Origin: JACQFK01 sp036383955
GTDB lineage: Bacteria; Planctomycetota; MHYJ01; JACPRB01
Reading direction: 5' to 3'
Assembly (NCBI GenBank): GCA_036383955.1
Contig: DASVNH010000116.1
Location: 1-64,000 of the forward strand
Length of the DNA: 64,000 nt
Positions within the stretch are counted from its first letter, which is position 1. Each line of letters begins with the position of its first letter. The position numbers were made by a program, and so were the translations under genes. The notes below the pieces were generated by a model. It ran no database searches and was not told where the DNA came from. It saw nothing but the letters and a program-made list of their open reading frames with translations. Positions 7,538 to 16,700 of the stretch are shown here, in pieces.

Positions 7538-8682
7538 CGGAGGGCCTCGTCGTGCTCCTCGAGCGACTTGCGGAAGCCCTCCGGGGAGGTCTCCGCCGCC
7601 GCGAGGAGCGCGGTAAATCGCGTCGAGAGGTCGCTGGCGTACGCGTAGCCGCGCTTGCGGGTCTTCAGCAGCTGGGGGATCCGCAGCATCGACGTCAGGG
7701 CGTCGCGGCGGACGGCGGCCACCGCGTCGGCGGAGGGGGGCTTGCCCTCGACCGCCGCCGTCCGGAGCGGCTTGAGCGCGGCCTCGTAGCCGCTCACGAG
7801 CGGCCCGATCTTCGCGGGGTCGAGCGGCCGCTCCACGCCGAGGACCTCCACCGCTTCCTCGAAGTAGCCGTCGTAGGCCTCGGCGATCTGCTTCACGCGC
7901 GCGGCGGCCCCTTCCTGCTTCTCCAGCAGGTCCTCGTTCGCGGCGATCAGCATGCGGCGCTGCAGCTCGGCCATGCCGCCCAGCCGCATCTTCGCCTGCC
8001 GCTCCATCCACACGGCCCAGAGGCCGAAGCGCAGCTTGTTGCGCTCGGTCAGGCGCTCCACCCGGCCGAACCAGACCGCCTTCCATTCCTTCCAGGCGTC
8101 GACGTCCAGCTTCGCCGCGTGCGCGGCGTAGGCCTTGCGGAAGTCGAGCAGCGACGCCTCGAGGAAGTCGAGGTCTTCGACGACCTCCGCCACCCGCTCG
8201 CGGGTCTGGGCCAGGAGCAGCTGGTCGTCGCCGTACTTCATGTCGGCGTGCCAGGAATGGTCGTCGTCGCCGACGATCTTGAGGATCTCGTCGGACTGGT
8301 CGCGCGAGTTGTAGATGAGCCGGGCGCGGTAGAGGAGGGCCCAGGGGCGCCGGGTGAAGCGGTAGACGTCGACCCGGAACGGCTTCCCGTCGATCTCGAG
8401 CTTCTGATAGGGCTTCTGGCCCTCGTCGTCGTCCTCCCAGACGAGGGGCTCCTCGTCCTCGCGGAGGCCGCCCTGGAACTGGGGGACGAGCTCGACGGCG
8501 AAGACGCGGAGGCGGACGACGGCACCCTTCGGGAGGGTGCAGCGGCCGTCGATGTTGAAGACGTACTCGGCGCCCTTCTCGTTCAGGCTGAGGGTGAGCT
8601 TGGCTTCATACTTGGGATGAGGCGGAGGCTGATCCTGGCAGGCCAGCAGGGCCAGGACTCCGGTCAGCGCGAGCACCATCAT
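7507..8682 (-). CDS. Lipoprotein of unknown function
   Basis: A 391-residue lipoprotein. I chose the ATG at 8682 because it places a normal signal (MMVLALTGVLALLAC) at the N-terminus with lipobox LLAC; an ATG 16 codons upstream would put a charged stretch ahead of it. The first half (about residues 25-130) is beta-rich (LTLSLNEKGAEYVFNI, VVRLRVFAVEL). The second half is helical and charged (about 150-391), with a predicted coiled-coil character. No family is recognised. The 3' end of the gene is duplicated twice downstream with hairpins between copies, which could serve as nested termination signals or mark past insertions. Confidence 0.65.
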   Translation of the reverse strand: MMVLALTGVLALLACQDQPPPHPKYEAKLTLSLNEKGAEYVFNIDGRCTLPKGAVVRLRVFAVELVPQFQGGLREDEEPLVWEDDDEGQKPYQKLEIDGKPFRVDVYRFTRRPWALLYRARLIYNSRDQSDEILKIVGDDDHSWHADMKYGDDQLLLAQTRERVAEVVEDLDFLEASLLDFRKAYAAHAAKLDVDAWKEWKAVWFGRVERLTERNKLRFGLWAVWMERQAKMRLGGMAELQRRMLIAANEDLLEKQEGAAARVKQIAEAYDGYFEEAVEVLGVERPLDPAKIGPLVSGYEAALKPLRTAAVEGKPPSADAVAAVRRDALTSMLRIPQLLKTRKRGYAYASDLSTRFTALLAAAETSPEGFRKSLEEHDEALRAFKRFAGLK

Positions 8683-8770
8683 GCGTCCCAAGGATATACG
8701 TAGGGCGTCCGGGAAGGTTCGCGCGCCCATTGAAACAGATGCCCCGGGGCGGGTCCAGGGTGACGCTAAA

Positions 8771-8818
8771 CCGGAACCCGGCGACCGGAACCCGGAACCC
8801 GACGACCGGAACCCGGCG
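8771..8818. repeat. Heptamer repeat, CCGGAAC/CCGGCGA family
   Basis: Seven consecutive 7-base units alternate between CCGGAAC and CCGGCGA or CCGACGA in the spacer between the LpxR-like gene and the lipoprotein gene. Nothing else is seen in this 138-base spacer. Confidence 0.75.
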
Positions 8819-8820
8819 TC

Positions 8821-9795
8821 CTAGAATTCGAAGGACACGGACAGCGCGATCGACCCGAAATTGTGGTAGGCGGGGTCGTTCGTGATCTCGCCCGAGCGGA
8901 AGACCTGCTCGTAGGAGATGCCGAAGGGCTGGCCGAGCCGCAGGACGACGCCCAGGACGAAGTCGGCCGTCAGGTACTTCCGGGTGACCGAGGCGCTGTC
9001 GCGGAACACGTTGCCGTCGAGGAAGACGTTCCAGGGGACGAAGCGGCCCTCGACGCCCGCGAAGCCGTAGAGCCGGAAGCCCTCCCCTTCCTGGAAGCTC
9101 CGGGAGCCCTGCCCCGCCTCGAAGTCCGCCGGGGCCCGGTAGCCCCAGAGGACTTTGGCGCCGACCGTCAGCTCGGAGAGCACGGTGCTCGCCGTGAAGC
9201 CGGTGGAGGTGATCGTCCGGGGGCTCCAGTCGGTCTTCTCCTCTCCGACCGCCACGCTCGTCCACTGCCGCTTCCAGGAGAAGCCGCCGGCGATCTCGTT
9301 CTTCAACTGGCCCGCCCAGGTCGGATTGTCCGCGCCGATGAGGCGGTGCCAGAACGACTGGATCTCGTCGCCTTTGGCGTGGGGCCCGATCGTCCCGATG
9401 CTCCACTCCCAGGAGTCCTGCCAGTGCCGGCCCGGATCGGTGACGGTGGTCATGAGGCTCAGGTAGAGCCAGGCGGCGAAGGGGCGGTCGTCGGGGTCGC
9501 TCGGATCGGCCGTGATGTCCTCCGGCGTGTACATGGCCTGGCCGACCGCGACGCCGTTCGAGAAAAGGCGGCCCTCGTCGTAGAGCGAGCGGAGCGTGAA
9601 GATCGGCCCCACCGCCGGGTCGAAGACGTGGTGCTCCAGCCGGAGGCCCTGCGAGTAGTGCTTGTCGCTGGCGCTGATGTGCGCGAAGAAGTCGTTCTCC
9701 TCGATCAGCGTCACCGTGTGCCGGATCGGGGGATCCTGCGCGAGCCCTTCGACTCCGCTCAGGGCAGGCAGCAGCGCGACGAGCAGCGCTCCCAT
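8821..9795 (-). CDS. LpxR-family lipid A 3'-O-deacylase
   Basis: A 324-residue outer-membrane enzyme of the LpxR (DUF2219) family, which removes the 3'-acyloxyacyl chain of lipid A. Family markers are ENDFF (33-37, containing the active-site Asn34 and Asp35 equivalents), YSQGLRL, YTPEDI, the DRPFAAWLY signature, and IGTIGP...GD.IQ.FWH, which supplies the catalytic His region. The C-terminus SVSFEF ends in Phe as expected for a barrel. The signal peptide (MGALLVALLPALSGVEGLAQ) includes a repeat-derived ALSGVEGLA segment encoded by a palindrome at 9744. The gene ends one base from the dehydrogenase gene upstream, so the two are likely cotranscribed although functionally unrelated. Confidence 0.85.
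   Translation of the reverse strand: MGALLVALLPALSGVEGLAQDPPIRHTVTLIEENDFFAHISASDKHYSQGLRLEHHVFDPAVGPIFTLRSLYDEGRLFSNGVAVGQAMYTPEDITADPSDPDDRPFAAWLYLSLMTTVTDPGRHWQDSWEWSIGTIGPHAKGDEIQSFWHRLIGADNPTWAGQLKNEIAGGFSWKRQWTSVAVGEEKTDWSPRTITSTGFTASTVLSELTVGAKVLWGYRAPADFEAGQGSRSFQEGEGFRLYGFAGVEGRFVPWNVFLDGNVFRDSASVTRKYLTADFVLGVVLRLGQPFGISYEQVFRSGEITNDPAYHNFGSIALSVSFEF
9744..9765. repeat. CCCTTCGAC...GCTCAGGG palindrome in a signal-peptide coding region
   Basis: A 22-base element, GCCCTTCGAC-TCC-GCTCAGGGC in form, read on the minus strand as ALSGVEG in the LpxR-like signal peptide. Similar copies occur at 30168, 46856, 49864 and, between genes, at 36853. Confidence 0.85.
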
Positions 9796-9796
9796 C

Positions 9797-10963
9797 CTAG
9801 AAGTAGGCGGGGATTCCCGTGATGTGCTCGCCGATGATCAGCGTGTGGATGTCGTGCGTGCCTTCGTAGGTGTAGACCGACTCCAGGTTGCACATGTGGC
9901 GCATCGCCGCGTACTCGTTCAGGATCCCGTTCCCCCCCAGGATGTCCCTCGCCATCCGGGCGATCTCCAGGGCCTGCGACACGTTGTTGCGCTTGGCGAG
10001 CGAGATCTGGACGAAGGTCGACTTCCCCTCGTCCTTCAGCCGCCCCAGCTGCAGGCAGAGCAGCTGGGCCTTGGTGATCTCGGTCAGCATCTCCACCAGC
10101 TTCCGCTGCACCAGCTGATAGCCCGCGATCGGCTTGGTGAACTGCACGCGCTGCTTGGAATACTCGACGGCCTCCTCGTAGCAGGCCATGGCCGCGCCGA
10201 CGGCCCCCCAGGCGATCCCGTAGCGCGCCTGGTTGAGGCAGGCGAGCGCGCTCTTGAGGCCCTGGACTTTCGGCAGGCGGTTTTCTTCGGGGACCTCGAC
10301 GTCCCGCAGCACGATCTCGCCCGTGTCGCTCGCGCGCAGCGAGAGCTTGCCCTTGATCTCCGGCGTCTCGAAGCCCTTCATGCCGCGCTCGACGACGAAG
10401 CCGTGGACGACGTCCTCCACTTTGGCCCAGACGACGGCGAGGTCGGCGAACGGCGAATTGGTGATCCACATCTTGGTGCCGTTGAGGATCCAGCGGTCGC
10501 CTTTTTTCTCGGCGCGGGTCTTCATCCCGCCCGGGTTGGAGCCGAAGTCGGGCTCGGTCAGGCCGAAGCAGCCGAGCAGTTCGGCCTTCTGCAGCTTCGG
10601 CAGCCAGCGTTCCTTCTGGGCCTCGCTCCCGAACGCGTGGATCGGGTACATCACCAGCGCGCTCTGGACGCTCGCGAAGCTGCGCATGCCGGAGTCGCCG
10701 CGCTCCAGCTCCTGCAGGCAGAGGCCGTAGGCCACGCTGTTCATGCCCGCGCAGCCGTAGCCCTGGATCGTCGCGCCGAGCAGGCCCAGCGCCGCCACCT
10801 CGGGCACGAGCTTGCGGGGGAGCTTCCCGACCTCCCACGCCTCCCGGATCTCGGGGAGCAGGCGGTCGTCGACCCACTCGCGGACGGCCTGCCGCGCCAT
10901 TTTCTCCTCGTCGGAGAGGAGGGCGTCGAGGCCGTAAAAATCCACGCCCTGGAACTTTTTCAT
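9797..10963 (-). CDS. Acyl-CoA dehydrogenase, glutaryl-CoA dehydrogenase type
   Basis: A 388-residue flavoenzyme. It has the acyl-CoA dehydrogenase signatures LLGCFGLTEPDFGSNPGGMKT and MWITNSP, and a C-terminal YTYEGTHDIHTLIIGEHITG in which Glu367 is the expected catalytic base. The segment GDSGMRSFASVQSALVM, with the Arg that binds the second carboxylate, points to the glutaryl-CoA dehydrogenase subgroup, which converts glutaryl-CoA to crotonyl-CoA in lysine and tryptophan breakdown. The start is the ATG at 10963 (MKKFQGVDFY), which gives the family's normal length. The neighbours do not add lysine catabolic genes, so the exact substrate is inferred from sequence only. Confidence 0.85.
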   Translation of the reverse strand: MKKFQGVDFYGLDALLSDEEKMARQAVREWVDDRLLPEIREAWEVGKLPRKLVPEVAALGLLGATIQGYGCAGMNSVAYGLCLQELERGDSGMRSFASVQSALVMYPIHAFGSEAQKERWLPKLQKAELLGCFGLTEPDFGSNPGGMKTRAEKKGDRWILNGTKMWITNSPFADLAVVWAKVEDVVHGFVVERGMKGFETPEIKGKLSLRASDTGEIVLRDVEVPEENRLPKVQGLKSALACLNQARYGIAWGAVGAAMACYEEAVEYSKQRVQFTKPIAGYQLVQRKLVEMLTEITKAQLLCLQLGRLKDEGKSTFVQISLAKRNNVSQALEIARMARDILGGNGILNEYAAMRHMCNLESVYTYEGTHDIHTLIIGEHITGIPAYF

Positions 10964-10987
10964 GCGGGCCGTATCATAGCACCCGCC

Positions 10988-11350
10988 ATGACCCGCCGCG
11001 AGTTTGAGAAGGTGGTCGAAGAAGCGATCGCCGCCCTGCCCCAGGAGTTCCGCGACCGGCTCGAGAACGTGGAGTTCCACGTGCTGGAGTCCCCGAACAG
11101 GCGGCAGGCGACCGGCGACCGGCGGACGCCGTCGCTCTACGGCCTCTACGAAGGCGTCCCGATCGGCGACCGCGGCAGCTCGGACGCCGTCGAGTTTCCG
11201 GCCCGCGTGACGATCTTCAAGCGGGCGATCGAGCGCGACTGCCCCACCCGCCCCGAGATGATCAAGTGCATCCAGGAGACGGTCCTGCACGAGATCGGCC
11301 ACCACTTCGGCTTCAGCGACGAGGACTTGGATGAATTCGGTATTGGATGA
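10988..11350 (+). CDS. Zincin-like metallopeptidase family protein
   Basis: A 120-residue protein of the short zincin-like family (PF06262 type), with the metal-binding HEIGHHFGFSDEDL motif at 101-114 (His101, Glu102, His105, and a downstream Asp). Such proteins are common single-domain predicted metalloproteases of unknown substrate. Residues about 38-47 (RRQATGDRRT) are encoded by a short 7-base tandem repeat (GCGACCG twice at 11108-11121), which looks like an in-frame repeat intrusion in a surface loop ahead of the conserved LYGLYEGVP segment. The gene is divergent from the dehydrogenase, and its stop codon is the first part of the heptamer array that follows. Confidence 0.8.
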   Translation: MTRREFEKVVEEAIAALPQEFRDRLENVEFHVLESPNRRQATGDRRTPSLYGLYEGVPIGDRGSSDAVEFPARVTIFKRAIERDCPTRPEMIKCIQETVLHEIGHHFGFSDEDLDEFGIG

Positions 11351-11447
11351 ATCTCGAATCAAGAATCAAGAATCACGGATAATCCCCCCCTTCCCCCCCG
11401 GGGGGCGGGGGGGACCTGCTTGATTCTTGATTCGTGATTCTTGATTC
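11349..11447. repeat. Inverted heptamer array around a C/G core (GAATCAA family)
   Basis: Four 7-base units (GAATCTC, GAATCAA, GAATCAA, GAATCAC) are followed by a C-run/G-run core at about 11384-11415 and then by the inverted array at 11419-11447 (GATTCTT/GATTCGT units). The whole element could fold as one long hairpin between the zincin and truD genes. Confidence 0.85.
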
Positions 11448-11454
11448 ACCACAC

Positions 11455-12618
11455 ATGAAAATTCGCCAGAAGCCCGAAGACTTCGTCGTCACCGAGCTCT
11501 CGCGCTACCAGCTCGCGAGCCAGGGGCCGTTCGCCCTCTACCGGCTCGTGAAGTGGGACATCGGGACGATCGAGGCCGTCCGGAACCTCGGCCACGCGTG
11601 GAAGCTGCAGCGCGCGGCGATCTCCTTCGGCGGCCTCAAGGACCGGCACGCGCGGACCGAGCAGGTCGTGTCGATCCGCGGCGGGCCCGACCGCGGCTTC
11701 GACGGCTCGACGTTCAAGGTCGAGTTCCTGGGGAGGTCGAAGGACCCCATCAGCCGCGCCAGCTTCTCAGGCAACCGCTTCGAGATCACCGTCCGCGACC
11801 TCACGGAGATTCCGGACGTCGAGCCGATCAAGCGCTTCGGGGTGCCGAACTACTTCGACGACCAGCGCTTCGGCTCGCTCCGCGGCACGGACGGCGAGTT
11901 CATCGGGCGCGCCCTCGTGCGCGGCGAGAACGAAAAGGCGCTGCGGCTCGCGATCGCGTCGCCCTCCGGCGAAGACCGCAAGCAGGCGCGCGAGCTGAAG
12001 ACCCTGATCCGCGACCGCTGGGGCGACTGGAAGGGGCTGCGCGAGGCGCTGCCTCAGGGGGTCGAGCGGGCCGTCGCCGCGTACCTCGCCGACCGCCCCG
12101 GCGCCTACGGCTTCGCGTTCGAGCGGCTCGACCCGGACCTGCGGATCCTCTACGTCTCGGCCTACCAGAGCTGGATCTGGAACCGGACGCTCGCCGCGCT
12201 CGTGAAGGCCCTGCCGGACGTGTTCGAGGTCGAGTACGCCGCCGGCCGGCACGCGTTCTGGCGGGCCCTCTCCCCCGCCGACCAGGACCGCCTCGCCGAG
12301 CTCGCCATCCCGCTGATCACGCCGTCGCAGAAGTACGAGGGGCCGGTCGCGGAGGTCGTCGCGAAGATCCTCGCCGAGGACCAGGTCGAGCAGCGGCAGT
12401 TCCGGCTCAAGAAGCTGGAGAAGACGTTCTTCGGCAAGGGGGTGCGCGACGTCCTGATCGCCCCGGCGGGGCTGAAGGCGTCGAGCGGCGACGACGACCT
12501 CAACCGCGGCAAGCGGAAGATGACCCTCTGGTTCGAACTGCCGAAGGGCAGCTACGCGACGGTCGTCCTGAAGCGCCTCTTCCACGCGCCCGTCCAGGAC
12601 GAAGGCGAAGACGAGTAA
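11455..12618 (+). CDS. truD: tRNA pseudouridine(13) synthase TruD
   Basis: A 387-residue protein starting at MKIRQKPEDFVVTE, a typical TruD N-terminus. FGGLKDRHARTEQ (58-70) holds the catalytic Asp63; YFDDQRFG and SAYQSWIWNR are further TruD motifs. It isomerises U13 of tRNA(Glu) in bacteria. The length is typical. The start lies eight bases after the end of the inverted heptamer array, so the leader of the transcript is repeat-derived or very short. The stop codon overlaps a GTTAACG-type palindrome shared with the convergent gene's stop. Confidence 0.92.
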   Translation: MKIRQKPEDFVVTELSRYQLASQGPFALYRLVKWDIGTIEAVRNLGHAWKLQRAAISFGGLKDRHARTEQVVSIRGGPDRGFDGSTFKVEFLGRSKDPISRASFSGNRFEITVRDLTEIPDVEPIKRFGVPNYFDDQRFGSLRGTDGEFIGRALVRGENEKALRLAIASPSGEDRKQARELKTLIRDRWGDWKGLREALPQGVERAVAAYLADRPGAYGFAFERLDPDLRILYVSAYQSWIWNRTLAALVKALPDVFEVEYAAGRHAFWRALSPADQDRLAELAIPLITPSQKYEGPVAEVVAKILAEDQVEQRQFRLKKLEKTFFGKGVRDVLIAPAGLKASSGDDDLNRGKRKMTLWFELPKGSYATVVLKRLFHAPVQDEGEDE

Positions 12619-12655
12619 GTGTTATCGTTCGAATCAGATTCGAACGTTATCACTT
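12617..12655. repeat. GTTAACG-type palindrome, copy 2
   Basis: Arms of 19 bases (12617-12635 and 12637-12655) match at 17 positions and share the word CGTTCGAATC. The element overlaps the stop codons of both convergent genes, truD and the molybdoenzyme. Confidence 0.8.
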
Positions 12656-13744
12656 CACGACGAGCTCGAGGTCCTCGATGGCGGCCGCGCCCGACTTCTT
12701 GAAGGGGCGGGGCATGGGCTGGGCGGCGCCGTTCTCGTCGATGGTCCGGCAGCGGAACGTGTACTTCCCTTCCGCGAGACCGGGGAGCTCGGCCGCCCAA
12801 TGGGCCTTCGTGAAGGGTTGCGGCCAGCGCTTGCCCCAGTCCGGGGGCGGCGGGAGGATCTGGGCGTCCGTCCAGGGCGCCTTCGTGAACCAGGGATCGT
12901 CCGCGGGCCAGACGGTCGTGGACGGCGTCACCCAGACCTGGACTTTCGAGAGCCCCGAGATTCCGACCTGGGCGAGCCCGCGGGCCAGGATCGGCTGGCC
13001 GGGCTTGAGCTCCTTCGGCAGCGAGAGCGTGCGCGCGGCGGTCTTGAGGTGGCTGTCGACGTCGTTGTTGCCGTCCATGTAGGTGTCGTTCGCGACCGGC
13101 AGGTTCGTGAGCACGAGGTGGCTGAGCCACTTCACCGACTTGAATCCGTAGGCCTCGGGCACGACGATCCGGACGGGCCCGCCGCGCTCGGGCGTGAGGA
13201 ACTGGCCGTTGAGCAGGAAGCAGACGATCACCGGCGGCATCCCCGGCGGATCCTCGAGCGCGCGGCCGATGGGCAGCGAGCTCCGGAACATCTGCTGAGG
13301 GTCGTCGTTGTGGTAGCCGTAGTAGAAGACGCGGCGGACGTCCGCCTTCGGCTCGGCCAGCCAGAGGATGTCGCGCAGCGGCACGCCCTCCCACAGCCCC
13401 ATGCCCAGCGGGCGGCTGATGTTGTTGCAGGTCATGATCTTCGGCAGCCGGACGGCGCGGCGCTCGGCCAGCTTCAGGAGGCCGGCCCAGTCGAGCGTGA
13501 CTTTCGGACGTCCCAGCTCGGCGGGATGCGCCGGGTCGGAGCCGATCTCGAGCTTCCAGGTATCGCGGGTCAGCCCGACTTCCGCGCGCTTCTCCGGGGA
13601 CAGCTGGTGCGGCAGCGGCTTCCCGCGCGAGACGTCGCGGAACTTCTCCTGGGGCGTGAAATAGGGCTCCGGGGGCTCCTGCCGCGGGGGAAGCAGGGGG
13701 AGGGCCGCCGCGCCGAGGAACAGCTCGCGCCGCGAGAGGTCCAT
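12650..13744 (-). CDS. Sulfite-oxidase-fold molybdopterin oxidoreductase, Tat-exported
   Basis: A 364-residue protein with an N-terminal twin-arginine signal (SRRELFLGAAALPLLPP). It has the sulfite oxidase/YedY Mo-cofactor domain: Cys106 in IMTCNNIS is the expected molybdenum ligand, followed by LWEGVPLRDIL and the GPVRIVVPEAYGFKSVKWL segment that contacts the cofactor. The C-terminal 110 residues form the Ig-like dimerisation domain. No haem domain is present, so the electron acceptor must be a separate protein. The start ATG overlaps the stop of the giant kinase gene (TGATG), so translation is coupled to that gene. Its substrate is unknown; sulfite or another oxyanion or sulfoxide is possible. 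Confidence 0.85.
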   Translation of the reverse strand: MDLSRRELFLGAAALPLLPPRQEPPEPYFTPQEKFRDVSRGKPLPHQLSPEKRAEVGLTRDTWKLEIGSDPAHPAELGRPKVTLDWAGLLKLAERRAVRLPKIMTCNNISRPLGMGLWEGVPLRDILWLAEPKADVRRVFYYGYHNDDPQQMFRSSLPIGRALEDPPGMPPVIVCFLLNGQFLTPERGGPVRIVVPEAYGFKSVKWLSHLVLTNLPVANDTYMDGNNDVDSHLKTAARTLSLPKELKPGQPILARGLAQVGISGLSKVQVWVTPSTTVWPADDPWFTKAPWTDAQILPPPPDWGKRWPQPFTKAHWAAELPGLAEGKYTFRCRTIDENGAAQPMPRPFKKSGAAAIEDLELVVK

Positions 13745-16700
13745 CACTTCTTCCCCGGTTCGAAGGTCTGCGCGTAGCGGGCGGTCGTCAGCAGGGTGAG
13801 GACGTTCAGGGCCGTGCAGTAGACGCGGCCGCCTTCGCCGCTCCAGCGGTCGATAGTCTCCCACGACCCGGCCTTGCAGCCCGACGTGACCTGGTTCCGG
13901 CAGATCGCGTGTTTCATGTCTTCGTTCCACGCCCTCCACTTGGCGCCCGCGGGGCCGTCGACCTGATAGAGCGCCAGCGATCCGACGTGCCAGTAGTAGA
14001 AGTCGATCGCGTTCCCGTTGTAGTTGGGCTTGTCCCGCATGAGGAGGTCGCAGCCTACGACGGCGCGCGCGTCTCCGCGGTTCCGCTCCGTGAAGATCCG
14101 GGCCACGATGCCGATCGCCGTCAGCGCCTCGTGGTGGTCGAACTGCTCGTTCTGTCCGGGGACGAACACCTTGCCCGTGCCCATGTGCGTGTAGCCGATC
14201 CGCGCGTACGACGGCTCCGTCACCTCGTCGTACCAGGCGGAGATGCCCTCGTGCGCCGACTTCGGGAACGCCAGGCCGCCGATCGCCGCCGCGTGGAGGA
14301 CCATCGCGTTCCATCCCGTCACGGACGAGTCGTTGTCGCCGCACTTGTAGCTGTAGCGCCAGCCCTTGCCCGGGTTCTGCGCGGCGACGGTGAAATCGAC
14401 GGCCTTCTGGGCGCTCTCCCGCAGCAGCGCCGAGCCGGTCATCCCGTACGCCTCCGCGAGGGCGAGCGCCCCGAAGGCATGGTTGTACATGTACTTCTGC
14501 GCGGCGCGACTTCCCACGCAGCCTTCGGGATCCTGCTGGCGCGTCAGCCACCGCAGGCCCTTGCGCGTCACCTCGCCGAAGCGGTCGCCGTCGGAGGTTT
14601 CCTCGGACAGATGCGTAGAGCCGGCGCCGAGGAACGCGAGGAGCGCCAGGCCGGTGGCGCCGCCGTCGAACTCCTCATATCCGGGATTGGGCGTGCAGTT
14701 CCCTCCCGCGCCCCGCTTGCAGGCCGCGACGTGACCGGCGGACTTCCAGGAGCCGTCCGCCGCCTGGTGGCGGGCCAGCCAGCGCAGCCCGAGCAGGACG
14801 GCTTTCTCGCTTTCCGTGTCGAGCTTCCGGGCCGCCCGCGGCGCGTAGGCCTTCGGCAGCGTAACCGGCGGCGTCGCGACGTATTCGCCGGGGACGTCGT
14901 AGAGGAACGCCCAGGGATCGCGGATCTCGGCCCCGCTCCGCGCCGGCGGGGCGAGGGGACGCCGATCGTTCACCAGCGCGAGGAAGGCCGGGCCGGACGG
15001 ATCGACGGCCGCGCCGTGCTTGGCCGCCAGGCGGTCGCGCGTGACCTCGAAGGTCCGGCGGTCCGCTTCCTCCCCGGACAGCGCGTGGACGCGCGCGAGG
15101 CAGGCGAGGCGGCGCAGGGCCGCGTCGACGGCGACGTCCGACTCGACCGTGGAGACCCGGGGGTCGTCCATCGCCGAGAAGCTTTCGAGCGCTTCGAGGT
15201 CGCGGCCGACGTCGAAGTAGGCCGCGCCCAGGCGGTACCAGTCGCGCGCGGCCGGCCGGACGCCCCGCGTCCGGGCGGTCGAGATCGCGCGCCGGGCCCG
15301 GACGATCTCCGCGTCCCGGGGATCCGCCCTCGCGAGATACGGGTCGCGGAGGCTCTCGACGACCGCCGGCGGCAGGGTGTCGAGCAGCTTCAGCGCGCGA
15401 AGCGGCTGGTCGGCCAGCTCGAGGGCGCGGATCTCCTCCAGGCGCAGGGGAAGCGCGAACTCGCCCGACCGGGCCGCCGGAAAGCGACGCGCGAGCTCCT
15501 CGAGGGCCTTCAGGCCTTTCGCCGCCTCCGCCTGGCCCGGCGGGCCGCGACGCTCGGCGGCGATCCGGTTCCGGATCCCCGCTTCCGCCAGCGCGACGCG
15601 GGACACCGTCGCGACGGCGCGCGGCGAGGTCGCGCGGACGTCCAGCGCCTTCCGGGCCTCCCGGAGGGAGTGATCCACCTTCCCGTGTTCCTTCGCGCGG
15701 GCGGACCGGGGCAGGACGTCGGCCCCCACGAGCGTGACCGCGGCGAGGAGGGCCCGGGCCTGGTGGGCGAGCAGGGTTCCCTCGCTGCGCCAGAGGAGCT
15801 CTCCCTCCAGGATCTTCACCGCGTCGCCCACGCGGGCGGTCACCAGCTCCGTTTGGTCGAGCTCGCGCAGGATCTGGGCCTGGCTCAGGGCGGCCGCGGC
15901 CAGCAGGTACAAGGCCTGGTTCTGCGCGACGGGATCGCCGGCGGTCCGCGGGTCGTCCAGACGGGCTTGGAGGAAGTCGCCGATCGCCCTGCGCGCCTCC
16001 GTGGCGTCCACGGGAAAGCCCGCCGCGTGGATGGCCCGGGCGCGCGCGGCGTCGACTCGGATCAGATCGGCGGCGGCCGTCTCGTAGCCCGGGCTTTCGG
16101 GGGACACCGCGAGATAGATCCGCAGCCCCTGGGCGGCCCAGTCCAGGAGCTTGAGCTGCTCGGCGGCGGACGGCGCGCGCGCGGCCGCCGCGGCGTGGAC
16201 GCCCGCCATCGTCCGGCGGGCCGTCGCCTTCGACGGCGAAAAAGCGCCGGGCCGGTTGATCGCGTTCAGCGCCAGCTCCTCCGCCCAGTCGCTCCAGCCG
16301 CGGCGCGCCAGGGATTCCGCGAGCTCGGGCCCGTGATCCTGCCAGGCCGGCACGTACGTCCAGTCCGACGCCGGAGGGAGGGGCGACATCCTGTACCTCG
16401 CGCGGGGCGCGGGCATCGGCGCCGGCTCGGGGCGCGGCTCGGGGCGCGCGACGACCGGCGTCGCCGGCTCCGGGGCGCGCGGCGTCTCTTTCCAGGGGAT
16501 GCCCGCCTTGGCCAGGAGGGCTTTCGCCCGGTCCTCGAAGGTCGTGCCCCGCGTCGACTCGGCCGCCCACGTCGCCTCCCCCACCAGGGAATGGTCCGCG
16601 CTCCAGGCGACGTAGCCCAAGGCCGGCTCACCCGAGACGCGGGGGCAGAGCTCCCGGACCAGCTTGACGAACTGGGCGGCGGTCAGCTTCCCCCAGGGCA

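Noticed and set aside
7331..7648. A repeat-containing plus-strand protein with two YFKPANRL units.
   Set aside because: It is the antisense reading of the triplicated lipoprotein 3' end and has no ribosome-binding site or conserved domain.
11384..11415. C-run/G-run cores as intrinsic terminators.
   Set aside because: They form strong hairpins but are not followed by a U-tract on either strand; several lie before rather than after genes.
11349..11447. Possible CRISPR array in the regularly repeated GAATC region.
   Set aside because: Units are 7 bases and contiguous, without 25-40 base spacers, and no cas gene is near.
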